Shown here: positions 8,272 to 16,437 of the stretch, one piece after another
Numbering within the stretch: position 1 is the first letter of the stretch
Layout: the number at the start of each line of letters is the position of its first letter
Source: an uncultured Pelagibacteraceae bacterium
Lineage (GTDB): Bacteria > Pseudomonadota > Alphaproteobacteria > Pelagibacterales > Pelagibacteraceae
DNA: 64,000 nt
NCBI GenBank assembly: GCA_902596355.1
Contig: CACJTS010000005.1
Coordinates: 23,373 to 87,372, forward strand
Direction of reading: 5' to 3'
Program-made: the position numbers and the translations under genes
The notes under the pieces: model-generated
What the model was told of the DNA's origin: nothing
The model's input: the letters and a program-made list of their open reading frames with translations, nothing else
Database searches by the model: none

Positions 8272-8302
8272 CAACTTAAACAAGGAGGTTTAATAAAAGT
8301 TG
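8272..8302 (+). promoter_or_regulatory. Hairpin enclosing the GGAGG ahead of the Rieske gene
   Basis: TTAAAC (8276-8281) pairs with GTTTAA (8288-8293), placing most of AAGGAGG (8282-8288) in the loop, and CAAC (8272-8275) can pair with GTTG (8299-8302). The GGAGG is about 16 bases from the ATG at 8305, longer than the usual spacing. The structure is A/T-rich and weak; it could tune initiation or be chance. Confidence 0.3.
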
Positions 8303-8304
8303 AA

Positions 8305-9483
8305 ATGAAAAAGTTATCTCAAATAGTTGATTTAAAAAAAATAAAAGTTGTAAATAAAAATATTGATAAAGCTCATGGCTTACCAAATGAGTGTTACACC
8401 AATCCAGATTATTTATCTATTGAGAGAAAAAAAATTTTTGAAAATAAATGGGTCGTAATTGGTGTTGGTAGTTCCTTACCAAATATTGGAGACGCGAAAC
8501 CATTTGATCTGCTAGGAATTCCATTAATTATTTTACGAGATAAAAATAATAAAATTAGAGTTTTTCATAATGTTTGTAGTCATCGAGGTTTTAAGATTCT
8601 TCAAGAAAAATGTAAAATTAAGAATGTAATAAGATGCCCGTATCATTCTTGGTCATATGATATGAGCGGCAAGTTAATAGCCACACCTCATATTGGTGGA
8701 ATGAATAAACATAATTGTAATAAATTTAACAAATCGCAAAGTGGTCTTAAGGAAGTTAGATCTCATGTTTGGTTAGATTTAATTTTTGTAAATTTAAACA
8801 AAAATGAAATCAATTTCGAAAAATATATTAAACCTTTAAGTGACAGATGGAAAAAATTCTGGCCGATAAAAGATAGAGACTTAATTGTTTATTCAAAAGA
8901 TTATGGTTATTTTAATTTAAATGCAAAATGTAATTGGAAATTTGCAATAGAAAATTATTGTGAAAGTTATCATCTACCCTGGGTTCATCCTGGATTAAAC
9001 TCTTACTCAAAAATTGATGATCATTATCATATTCAAGGATTGCCTAATCGTTTTGCTGGACAAGGCACAATGGTTTATAATCCAAGGTTTAAAAGTAACT
9101 TAAAATTTCCAACATTCCCAAACTGGCCAAAAGATCAAGAGCATATTGCTGAATACGTTGCTCTTTTCCCAAATGTAATGCTTGGGATTCATAAAGACCA
9201 TTTTTACGCCTACTGGTTAGAACCAGTAAATAATGAATATACAAAAGAACATATGGAAATTTTTTATGTTGGTAACGAAGCTGCAAATTCGAAAAAATTT
9301 AAATCACTTAGAAAACAAAACTTTGAACTTTGGAAAGGAGTTCAAAGTGAAGATTTAAATATAATTGAGGGAATGCAAGATGGGAGAAAATCACCATCTT
9401 ATAATGGGGGAAACTTTTCACCTGTGATGGATAATCCCACCCATCATTTCCACAAATGGGTTGCAAATAATATAATGAAATGA
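8305..9483 (+). CDS. Rieske-type aromatic-ring-hydroxylase-family oxygenase (GbcA-like)
   Basis: This 392-aa oxygenase large subunit has a Rieske [2Fe-2S] site in the N-terminal part (C91-x-H93 and C111-x-x-H114) and a mononuclear iron site in the catalytic part (E220, H223, H228, with D350 as likely third ligand). Relatives include glycine betaine monooxygenase GbcA, which removes a methyl group as formaldehyde, and choline or carnitine oxygenases. Position directly before bhmT favours a trimethylammonium substrate, probably betaine. The electron-donating reductase (GbcB type) is not encoded nearby. bhmT begins 11 bases downstream. Confidence 0.85.
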   Translation: MKKLSQIVDLKKIKVVNKNIDKAHGLPNECYTNPDYLSIERKKIFENKWVVIGVGSSLPNIGDAKPFDLLGIPLIILRDKNNKIRVFHNVCSHRGFKILQEKCKIKNVIRCPYHSWSYDMSGKLIATPHIGGMNKHNCNKFNKSQSGLKEVRSHVWLDLIFVNLNKNEINFEKYIKPLSDRWKKFWPIKDRDLIVYSKDYGYFNLNAKCNWKFAIENYCESYHLPWVHPGLNSYSKIDDHYHIQGLPNRFAGQGTMVYNPRFKSNLKFPTFPNWPKDQEHIAEYVALFPNVMLGIHKDHFYAYWLEPVNNEYTKEHMEIFYVGNEAANSKKFKSLRKQNFELWKGVQSEDLNIIEGMQDGRKSPSYNGGNFSPVMDNPTHHFHKWVANNIMK

Positions 9484-9494
9484 AAGGATAAATT

Positions 9495-10535
9495 ATGAAA
9501 AAAGATCTTATTACTAAATTAAATGAAGGACCTATTATGTGTGCAGAAGGATATCTTTTTGCAATGGAAAGAAGAGGTTATCTTTCAGCAGGTCCATTTG
9601 TTCCAGAAGTAGTTTTAGAACATCCTGAGGTAGTAACTCAGTTACATAGAGAATTTATTAGAGCTGGATCAGATGTTGTTCAAGCATTTACTTATTATGG
9701 TCATAGAGAAAAACTGAGAATTATTGGAAAAGAAGATATGTTAGAGCCACTCCAAAAAAATGCTCTTAAGATAGCAAAAGATGCAGCGAATGAATTTAAA
9801 GATTTAGATTTAATGGTTTGTGGAGATGTAGCTAATACAAACGTATTTGATCCTGGTGATGCTAATACTCATAAACAATGTCAACAAATGTATGAAGAAC
9901 AGATAGCTTGGGCGAAAGAAGCTGGTGTTGATTTTGTAATTGCAGAAACAATAAATTGGACTGAAGAAATGAAGATAGCATTAAAAGCAATTAAAGATGC
10001 TGGACTTATTGCAGTTTGTAATTTTGCAATTCCTAGAGGGGACAAAACTAGAGAAGGTCATACCGCTGAAGATGCTTGCAAAATGATGGAAGATTTAGGT
10101 GCAGATGTAGTTGGTTTAAATTGTTATCGAGGACCTGAAATGACAATGAAACTATTAAAAAAAGTTAGAGAAAAAGTTTCATGTCACGTTGCTGGACTTC
10201 CAGTACCATACAGAACAACAGAGGAAGAACCTGGTTTTCTAAATATAACTGATCATGGTTGCAATTGTATTCCAGGGGGAAATGCATTCCCAGTAGCTTT
10301 AGATAATTTGTTTTGTAACAGATTTGAAATGGCAGAGTTTGCAAAAGATTGTTTTCAGAACAAAATAAATTTTATTGGTATATGTTGTGGAGCAGAAGCA
10401 CATCACGTAAGAGAAATGTCAGTTGCAATTGGAAAAAAACCAATTTCAATGAAATATATGCCTGATATGAGCAAACATTTCCATCATGGTACAGATAAAT
10501 CTCTAAAAAAAGTAAACAAGGAAATTAAATACTAA
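9495..10535 (+). CDS. bhmT: Betaine-homocysteine S-methyltransferase
   Basis: This 346-aa zinc methyltransferase should move a methyl group from glycine betaine to homocysteine, giving dimethylglycine and methionine. The zinc ligands are visible as C210 in GLNCYRGP and C297-C298 in GICCGAEAHHV, the pattern of the BHMT/homocysteine methyltransferase family. AAAGGA lies 7 bases before the ATG. The stop overlaps the next gene in TAATG, so it is coupled to the dehydrogenase that would use its product dimethylglycine. Methylated sulfonium donors are possible alternatives. Confidence 0.9.
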   Translation: MKKDLITKLNEGPIMCAEGYLFAMERRGYLSAGPFVPEVVLEHPEVVTQLHREFIRAGSDVVQAFTYYGHREKLRIIGKEDMLEPLQKNALKIAKDAANEFKDLDLMVCGDVANTNVFDPGDANTHKQCQQMYEEQIAWAKEAGVDFVIAETINWTEEMKIALKAIKDAGLIAVCNFAIPRGDKTREGHTAEDACKMMEDLGADVVGLNCYRGPEMTMKLLKKVREKVSCHVAGLPVPYRTTEEEPGFLNITDHGCNCIPGGNAFPVALDNLFCNRFEMAEFAKDCFQNKINFIGICCGAEAHHVREMSVAIGKKPISMKYMPDMSKHFHHGTDKSLKKVNKEIKY

Positions 10536-12940
10536 TGGAAAAGCATGCGAAGGTAGTAATCATAGGAGGTGGTGTAGTAGGGTGCTCTATTCTTTATCAT
10601 TTATCTAAATTTGGATTAAAGGATTGTATCTTGCTTGAAAGAAACGAGCTTACTTCTGGTTCGTCTTGGCATGCAGCAGGAAATGTTCATGTAATATCTT
10701 CAGATCCAAATATTTCTAGAATGATGGCTTATACGATAGGCTTGTATAAAGAGATAGAAAAAGAGTCTGGTCACTCAACTGGATTTAAACCTAGTGGAGG
10801 ATTTTATTTAGCATCAAACGAAGTGTGGGCTGAATATTTAAAAAGAGAAAGATCAAAAGCAAGATACATGGGACTTGATCAAGACTTTATTTCTTTAGAG
10901 GAAGTAAAAAAGAAACATCCTTTAATTGATCCATCTAGATACTTGCTAGCATTATGGGATCCTATTGATGGTGAAGTTGATCCATCAGGAGTTACTTATG
11001 CTTTTGCAAAAGCTGCAAAAGTTCATGGTGGTAAATATTACACGCACACTGTTGTTAAAGATACGAAACAAAAAGAAGACGGGACTTGGGATGTCTTTAC
11101 TGAAAAAGGAAATATTAATGCTGAAATAGTAATTAACGCTGGTGGTTTATGGGCAAGAGAAGTTGGGCAATTAGCTGGGCTTAACCTTCCTGTTCAACCA
11201 ATGGAGCACCATTATTTAATCACTGAACCTATTCCTGAAATCGAAGCAATGGGTGATCAAAGACTACCTATAGGAACAGATTTTGAGGGAAATATTTACT
11301 TTAGACAAGAAGGAAAAGGAATGTTGCTTGGAACCTATGAGCCAAAATCAACTCCTTGGAAAGTAGAGGGAACTCCAATGAATTTTGGTCACGAGTTGCT
11401 TGAGCCAAAGCTAGATAACATTGAAGATCGATTGGCAATTGGGTTTGAGAGAATGCCAGCATTAGAGCGGGCAGGAATAAAAAATATAGTTAATGGACCT
11501 TTTACTTTTGGTCCAGACGGAAGTCCTCTTATTGGTCCAGTACCAGGAATGAAAAATTATTGGGTTGCTGTTGGTGTTATGGCTGGATTTTGCCAAGGTG
11601 GTGGTGTTGGAAAGTGTATAGCAGAATGGATTATTGACGGAGAACCATCAATAGATGTTTGGGCAATGGATGTTGCAAGATTTGGAGATTATGCATCACC
11701 TCAATATGGAACAATAAAATCCTCAGAAAATTATGAGCGAAGATTTATTATGACTTTTCCAAATGAAACTTTACCAAAGGGAAGAAAACAAAAAACTACT
11801 GCGCTGTATGATCGTTTTGTAAATCAAGGTGCTGTTATGGGAGATAGCTTTGGATTGGAAAATGTTTTGTGGTTTGCAAATAATAAAGAAGATGCTCATG
11901 AAGAGCCTACTATTAAAAGATCAAGATCACATGACTATGTTTCAAAAGAAGTTATTAATGTAAGAGAAAATGTTGGTTTAATCGAAGTTGCAAACTTTTC
12001 AAAACATGAATTCAAAGGTCCTGATGCTAGAAAATTTTTAGATCATATAATGGCTGGAAGACTTCCAAAACCAGGAAGAATATCTTTATCCCCAATGTTG
12101 TCATATAGAGGAAAGTTATGTGGTGATTTAACTGTGGCTTGTTTAGATGAAAATGAATTCATGGTGTTTGGTTCTGGAGCTGCTCAAGAAATGCATAGAC
12201 GTTGGTTTGAGAGTCATTTAGATAAATTTAATTTAAGTTATTCTAATAGATCTGATGAGTATCATGGTTTGTCTATCGCGGGACCTAACTCAAGGAAAGT
12301 TTTAGAAAAAATTGTAAGAGACGATGTTTCAAATGAAAAATTTAAATTTAGAGATTCTAGAAGAATGTTTGTTGGGGGAGTTCCAGCAATAATAAATAGA
12401 ATATCATTTACAGGTGAACTGGGTTATGAAATTTATGTAGCACCTCACTATCAATTAAAACTTTATGAAGAATTAATGGAAGCAGGAAAAGAATTTAATA
12501 TTAAACCATTTGGTGGAAGAGCATTAATGTCAATGAGGTTAGAGAAAAATTGGGGAGCTTGGACTTTAGATTATAGACCAGATTTTACAGCAAAAGAGAC
12601 AGGCTTAGATGCTTTTATTAATTGGGATAAAGATTTTATTGGTAAAGAATGTGCACAAAAGGAAAATTCTTCAAATAAACTCATACCATTAATTGTTGAA
12701 ACAAACGATATTGATGTAACAAATAATGAAGCCGTAATGAATGGAGATCGAAGTATTGGTTATGTAACTTCAGGTGGTTTTGCTCACTTTGTAAATAAAA
12801 GTGTAGCATTTACTTTTATTGATCAAAAAAACATTAATTTTGAAAATAAAATTCAAGTAGAGATAAATGGAGATTTATTTAATTGTTCAATAATTAAAGA
12901 ACCACTTTATGATCCAAGTGGTCAAAAAATGAGAAGCTAA
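10535..12940 (+). CDS. Dimethylglycine/sarcosine dehydrogenase, FAD plus GcvT domains (copy 1)
   Basis: This 801-aa two-domain flavoprotein oxidatively demethylates dimethylglycine or sarcosine and passes the methylene group to THF. The N-terminal DAO domain has the dinucleotide fold VVIIGGGVVG (residues 7-16) and SSWHAAG with H46, the residue that carries covalent FAD in this family. The C-terminal half (from about 430) is a GcvT-type domain with GELGYEIYV. Position right after bhmT suggests dimethylglycine as substrate. A second copy at 20528 may take sarcosine, or the other way round. Electrons would go to EtfAB encoded downstream. Confidence 0.9.
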   Translation: MEKHAKVVIIGGGVVGCSILYHLSKFGLKDCILLERNELTSGSSWHAAGNVHVISSDPNISRMMAYTIGLYKEIEKESGHSTGFKPSGGFYLASNEVWAEYLKRERSKARYMGLDQDFISLEEVKKKHPLIDPSRYLLALWDPIDGEVDPSGVTYAFAKAAKVHGGKYYTHTVVKDTKQKEDGTWDVFTEKGNINAEIVINAGGLWAREVGQLAGLNLPVQPMEHHYLITEPIPEIEAMGDQRLPIGTDFEGNIYFRQEGKGMLLGTYEPKSTPWKVEGTPMNFGHELLEPKLDNIEDRLAIGFERMPALERAGIKNIVNGPFTFGPDGSPLIGPVPGMKNYWVAVGVMAGFCQGGGVGKCIAEWIIDGEPSIDVWAMDVARFGDYASPQYGTIKSSENYERRFIMTFPNETLPKGRKQKTTALYDRFVNQGAVMGDSFGLENVLWFANNKEDAHEEPTIKRSRSHDYVSKEVINVRENVGLIEVANFSKHEFKGPDARKFLDHIMAGRLPKPGRISLSPMLSYRGKLCGDLTVACLDENEFMVFGSGAAQEMHRRWFESHLDKFNLSYSNRSDEYHGLSIAGPNSRKVLEKIVRDDVSNEKFKFRDSRRMFVGGVPAIINRISFTGELGYEIYVAPHYQLKLYEELMEAGKEFNIKPFGGRALMSMRLEKNWGAWTLDYRPDFTAKETGLDAFINWDKDFIGKECAQKENSSNKLIPLIVETNDIDVTNNEAVMNGDRSIGYVTSGGFAHFVNKSVAFTFIDQKNINFENKIQVEINGDLFNCSIIKEPLYDPSGQKMRS

Positions 12941-13566
12941 TGGCTCAAAAAGACGTAGGAAACAAAATTCCAATTTATAAGCTTAAAACTACTGATGAAG
13001 TTATGAAGTACTACGATGAGTGGGGAGACAAAGATAAATATAATAAAGACATGGTTGATTGGAACTATACAGGACCTAAAGAAACCGCAGAAATATTTAA
13101 CAAATATGAGAAAAATAAAGATACTCTAATTTTTGATGCTGGATGTGGAACAGGTTTAGTTGGATTGGAGCTTAAAAAATATAGTTTTAAAAATTTTCAT
13201 GGAGCCGATTTATCTCAAACTTTATTAGATACCGTGCCAAAAGATCTTTATCAAAAATTAGTAAGGGTTGATTTAAATAAACCAATAGAAGTTGAGGATA
13301 ACTTTTATGGTGGAGTTATGTGTGTTGGAACATTTACTTTTGGGCATGTAAAATCAAATGCATTAGATGAATTTATAAGAATCACAAAACCAGGTGGTTT
13401 AATTTGTTTCACAATTAATGAAGGAATTCATGAAGAGTATGGTTTTGATAAAAAAATTGATATACTGAAAGATAGCAAGAAGTGGGAAGAAGTAGAATTT
13501 TTTAAATCTGACTATATTGCAAGTAAAGATGTTAACGCATGGTTAGGGTTGTATAGAGTATTATGA
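12940..13566 (+). CDS. Class I SAM-dependent methyltransferase
   Basis: This 208-aa protein has the SAM-binding motif FDAGCGTGLVGLEL (around residue 66) followed by HGADLSQTLLD with the acidic residue that binds the ribose. MCVGTFTFGHV and ITKPGGLICFTIN match later motifs of the fold. The start uses TAATG with the dehydrogenase and the end overlaps the M24 gene by 4 bases (ATGA). The substrate is unknown; being inside the betaine operon, a small amine or thiol is a fair guess. Confidence 0.82.
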   Translation: MAQKDVGNKIPIYKLKTTDEVMKYYDEWGDKDKYNKDMVDWNYTGPKETAEIFNKYEKNKDTLIFDAGCGTGLVGLELKKYSFKNFHGADLSQTLLDTVPKDLYQKLVRVDLNKPIEVEDNFYGGVMCVGTFTFGHVKSNALDEFIRITKPGGLICFTINEGIHEEYGFDKKIDILKDSKKWEEVEFFKSDYIASKDVNAWLGLYRVL

Positions 13567-14798
13567 GGTTTAGTAGAAAAATAGCTCCAGAGATAAAACC
13601 AAGACAAAATTTTATTACCAAAAAAAGATTAAGAGAAGACGAGATTAATTTTGATAAATTAAGATCATATCGTTTAGATAGGGTTAGAAAAGAATTAGTA
13701 AAAAACAATTTAGAGGCTTGTATTCTCTTTGATCCAGTGAATGTTCGTTATGCTTTAGATACTGTGAACATGAGTGTCTATAATATGCATAATTTAACAA
13801 GATATTGTTTTGTTCCGGTAAATGGACCAACAATTCTTTATGAGTATTTTAATTGTGAAATATTATCAAAGCATTTAAATCTAATTGATGAAATAAGACC
13901 TGCAATCACATGGGATTATTTTAGCAATGGAGATCAAGCAAATTTACAATTATCAAAATGGATAAATGAAGTTAAAGATTTATCAAAAAATTATTTTAAA
14001 ACAAAAAAAATTGCAATCGATGTTTTAAATGGTCCTGCGGTTATAGCTTTAAATAAAGAAGGCATTGAAGTTGTAGATGCAAAATTGATTTTAGAACAAG
14101 CAAGGGTAATAAAATCACCTGATGAATTGACTTGTATGAAAGCAGCAATAGAAGTTGCAGAAAAAGGTGTATCAAAAATGAGATCAGATCTTAAACCAGG
14201 AATGACTGAAGATGAATTGTGGTCAATTTTACATAAAACGAATATTGAAAATGGAGGTGAGTGGATTGAGTGTAGGATTTTATCTTCTGGTGAAAGAACA
14301 AATCCATGGATGCAAGAGAGTAGTAATAAAGTTATGCAACAAGGAGAAATTGTTGCTTTTGATACAGATATGGTTGGTCCATATGGATATTGTGCGGACA
14401 TATCAAGGGCCTTTGTAGTTGGACATAAATTTAATGATGAGCAAAAAAAACTATATTCAATGGCTAGAAATCAAATAGATCATAATTTTAGATTAATAAA
14501 ACCAGGAATGAGTTTTAAAGAATTTGTTAAAAAATCTTGGGTTTTGCCCGATGAATATTACGGAAATAGATATTCATGTATGGTTCATGGAATTGGTTTA
14601 TGTGATGAGTGGCCTCAAATAAGATATCCAACTGATGGTGGAGAAGAAGGTGGAACTTTTGAAAAGAACATGACAATCACACTTGAGAGTTATATTGGTA
14701 AAGTTGGCGGTAAAGAAGGCGTAAAACTTGAACAACAGTACCTTGTAGGTGAAAATGGACTTGAATTAATGTCCCATCATCCGTTAGAAGATATTTAA
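13563..14798 (+). CDS. M24 metallopeptidase-fold protein resembling DMSP lyase DddP
   Basis: This 411-aa pita-bread-fold protein keeps all six metal ligands of the M24 family: D267, D269, D279, H342, E375 and E390. Whole blocks resemble the DddP branch as I remember it: ILFDPVNVRYALDTVNM, GGEWIECRILSSGERTNPW, FDTDMVGPYGYCADISR and CMVHGIGLCDEWP, including Tyr and Asp five before and six after the His that are reported as DddP active-site residues. DddP cleaves DMSP to DMS and acrylate. Xaa-Pro peptidase or creatinase activity remain alternatives. It sits in the betaine operon, and an acrylyl-CoA reductase (acuI) lies 14 kb downstream. Confidence 0.75.
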   Translation: MRFSRKIAPEIKPRQNFITKKRLREDEINFDKLRSYRLDRVRKELVKNNLEACILFDPVNVRYALDTVNMSVYNMHNLTRYCFVPVNGPTILYEYFNCEILSKHLNLIDEIRPAITWDYFSNGDQANLQLSKWINEVKDLSKNYFKTKKIAIDVLNGPAVIALNKEGIEVVDAKLILEQARVIKSPDELTCMKAAIEVAEKGVSKMRSDLKPGMTEDELWSILHKTNIENGGEWIECRILSSGERTNPWMQESSNKVMQQGEIVAFDTDMVGPYGYCADISRAFVVGHKFNDEQKKLYSMARNQIDHNFRLIKPGMSFKEFVKKSWVLPDEYYGNRYSCMVHGIGLCDEWPQIRYPTDGGEEGGTFEKNMTITLESYIGKVGGKEGVKLEQQYLVGENGLELMSHHPLEDI

Positions 14799-15208
14799 TG
14801 AAAATTATTTTAGTAATGGGTTTGCCTGGAGCAGGTAAAACAACTCTGGCAGATGAAATGGCACCACTCTTAAATGCAAAGAGATTAAATGCTGATGAAG
14901 TAAGAAAAGCAGCAGATGATTGGGATTTTTCAGAAGAAGGAAGGATAAGACAAGCTAAAAGAATGGCTGAAGCAGCTTTAAAATTAAAAGCAGAAGGACA
15001 TTATGTAATCGCAGATTTCATTGCACCAACACCTGAAGCAAGAAGCTTGTTTCCAGCAGATTTTAGAGTGTGGGTAGATACAATTAAAGAAGGAAGATTT
15101 GAAGATACAAATCAAATGTTTGTTAATCCTAAGAATTTTGATTTTCACGTAACAACTCAGGATGCAAAAAATTGGGCACCACAAATAATAGAGGAGATAA
15201 AAAAATGA
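14798..15208 (+). CDS. Adenylylsulfate-kinase-like P-loop kinase (short)
   Basis: This 136-aa P-loop protein has Walker A GLPGAGKT (residues 8-15), RLNADEVR, ADFIAPTPEAR and VWVDTIKEGRFEDTNQMF, all reminiscent of APS kinase CysC. It is clearly shorter than usual CysC (roughly 180-200 aa), with no sulfurylase or other sulfate-assimilation gene nearby, so APS may not be its substrate. It is linked to the M24 gene by TAATG and to the nucleotidyltransferase gene by ATGA, which suggests the two act in sequence. Confidence 0.78.
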   Translation: MKIILVMGLPGAGKTTLADEMAPLLNAKRLNADEVRKAADDWDFSEEGRIRQAKRMAEAALKLKAEGHYVIADFIAPTPEARSLFPADFRVWVDTIKEGRFEDTNQMFVNPKNFDFHVTTQDAKNWAPQIIEEIKK

Positions 15209-15579
15209 CTCACCAATGGGATAACAAAAAACCAACAGCACAAATGCTAGGAAGATGGCAACCTTTTCACGACGGACATTATACTTTGTTTAAAGAAATT
15301 ATTAAAAAAACTGGACAAGTTTGTATTCAAATTAGAGATGTACAAGGTGTAGATGATAATCCTTTTGATTTTGAAACAGTGAAACAGAACATTGAAGAAA
15401 GGTTAAATCCTGAATTTGAAGGGCAATTTAAAATAATGTTAGTCCCTAACATTACAAATATTTGTTATGGTAGGGGAGTTGGATATAAGATTGAGGAAAT
15501 AGTTTTGGATGAAGAAACTCAAAAAATATCAGCAACCAAGATAAGAGCAAAAATGAGAGAAGAGGGAAAGTTAAAATAA
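15205..15579 (+). CDS. Adenylyl/cytidylyltransferase-like protein
   Basis: This 124-aa nucleotidyltransferase has GRWQPFHDGH with the HxGH motif at H22-H25 and ISATKIR (108-114), the second nucleotide-binding motif. The GRWQPFH form is nearest to NadM-type enzymes, but the protein is shorter. I chose the ATG at 15205, which has GAGGAG 9 bases upstream and overlaps the kinase stop as ATGA; a TTG 33 bases earlier would only add residues coded by the ribosome-binding region. It probably activates a phosphorylated small molecule made by the preceding kinase. Confidence 0.78.
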   Translation: MTHQWDNKKPTAQMLGRWQPFHDGHYTLFKEIIKKTGQVCIQIRDVQGVDDNPFDFETVKQNIEERLNPEFEGQFKIMLVPNITNICYGRGVGYKIEEIVLDEETQKISATKIRAKMREEGKLK

Positions 15580-15585
15580 AATTTA

Positions 15586-16437
15586 ATGAACGATAGACTC
15601 AAGACTATTGTAGATTTAGAAAAATATCCAATACACGATTTAAATTCCCAAATAATTAAAAATATAGTTAAAAAATGTAAAGAAGAACTTGATCAACATA
15701 GTTGTTCAACAATTCCAAATTTTATTTTGCCTAAATCACTCAAGGTAATGAATTCTGAGTTAGAAAAACAGTTAGACGAAGTTTATATGTCTAAAGAGAG
15801 TATAAATGCTTACTTATATGCAAAGGATGATCCTTCATTACCAAAAGATCATCCAAAAAGAACTTTTATGAATAGATACAATGGATATTTAAATTCAGAT
15901 TGTTTTCCAAAAGACTCCGAAATGAAATATCTATACGAAACTGAAGAACTTTTAAAATTTGTATCTGCTTGTTTAGGTATTTCTCCTATTTACAGATGGG
16001 CAGATCCTTTAGCATGTCATGCATATAATGTTATGAAACCAGATGGAGTACTCCCATGGCATTTTGATAGTTGTGAATTTACACTTAGTTTAATGATACA
16101 AAAACCTGAGAAGGGAGGAGTATTTGAGTACTGTCCAAATATTAGAGAACCAGGAAATGAAAATTTCGAGGAAGTTCAAAAAGTTATAGCAGGAGATAGA
16201 ACTAGAGTGAGACAATTGAAATTAGAGCCAGGAGATTTACAAATATTTAAAGGTAGATTTACTTTGCATAGGGTAACAAAAGTTGAAGGCCAAAAATCAA
16301 GATATATGTGTATTCCAGCTTATGTTTTAGATCCATGGAGAGTAAACACTCCTGAACATTCCAAAGCTATTTATGGTAAAGTTTTACCAATTCATATAGA
16401 AAGAAATCAGGCTAGATCCGATGGATTAACTGATTAA
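15586..16437 (+). CDS. 2-oxoglutarate/Fe(II)-dependent oxygenase
   Basis: This 283-aa protein has the iron facial triad WHFDSC (H159, D161) and H228 in LHRVTKV, with R239 as the likely 2-oxoglutarate ligand. PGDLQIFKGRFTLHRV is typical of double-stranded beta-helix oxygenases. No signal peptide. It starts 6 bases after the nucleotidyltransferase gene and ends directly at the next ATG. The substrate is unknown; operon context suggests a methylated or N-containing metabolite. Confidence 0.8.
   Translation: MNDRLKTIVDLEKYPIHDLNSQIIKNIVKKCKEELDQHSCSTIPNFILPKSLKVMNSELEKQLDEVYMSKESINAYLYAKDDPSLPKDHPKRTFMNRYNGYLNSDCFPKDSEMKYLYETEELLKFVSACLGISPIYRWADPLACHAYNVMKPDGVLPWHFDSCEFTLSLMIQKPEKGGVFEYCPNIREPGNENFEEVQKVIAGDRTRVRQLKLEPGDLQIFKGRFTLHRVTKVEGQKSRYMCIPAYVLDPWRVNTPEHSKAIYGKVLPIHIERNQARSDGLTD

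Larger units (their letters stand above)
8028..8304. promoter_or_regulatory. Divergent regulatory region between proX and the Rieske operon
   Basis: This 277-base gap carries the promoters of both osmolyte operons. I see no gene in it. The proX side holds a plausible promoter with a perfect inverted repeat in its spacer (listed separately). The Rieske side holds long A/T tracts and a GGAGG inside a weak hairpin. I looked for SAM-II/V-like and glycine-riboswitch sequence blocks and found none I could defend. Confidence 0.6.

Noticed and set aside
8111..8304. SAM-II/SAM-V or glycine riboswitch upstream of the Rieske-bhmT operon
   Set aside because: Such elements are reported for this clade, but I found no matching conserved blocks or pseudoknot arms, only a weak hairpin around GGAGG.
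13991..14401. 136-codon open frame antisense to the M24 gene
   Set aside because: It mirrors a strongly conserved coding frame and has no recognisable protein features.
15172..15204. Longer TTG start for the nucleotidyltransferase
   Set aside because: The extra residues are coded by the ribosome-binding region; the ATG at 15205 has GAGGAG and an ATGA overlap.
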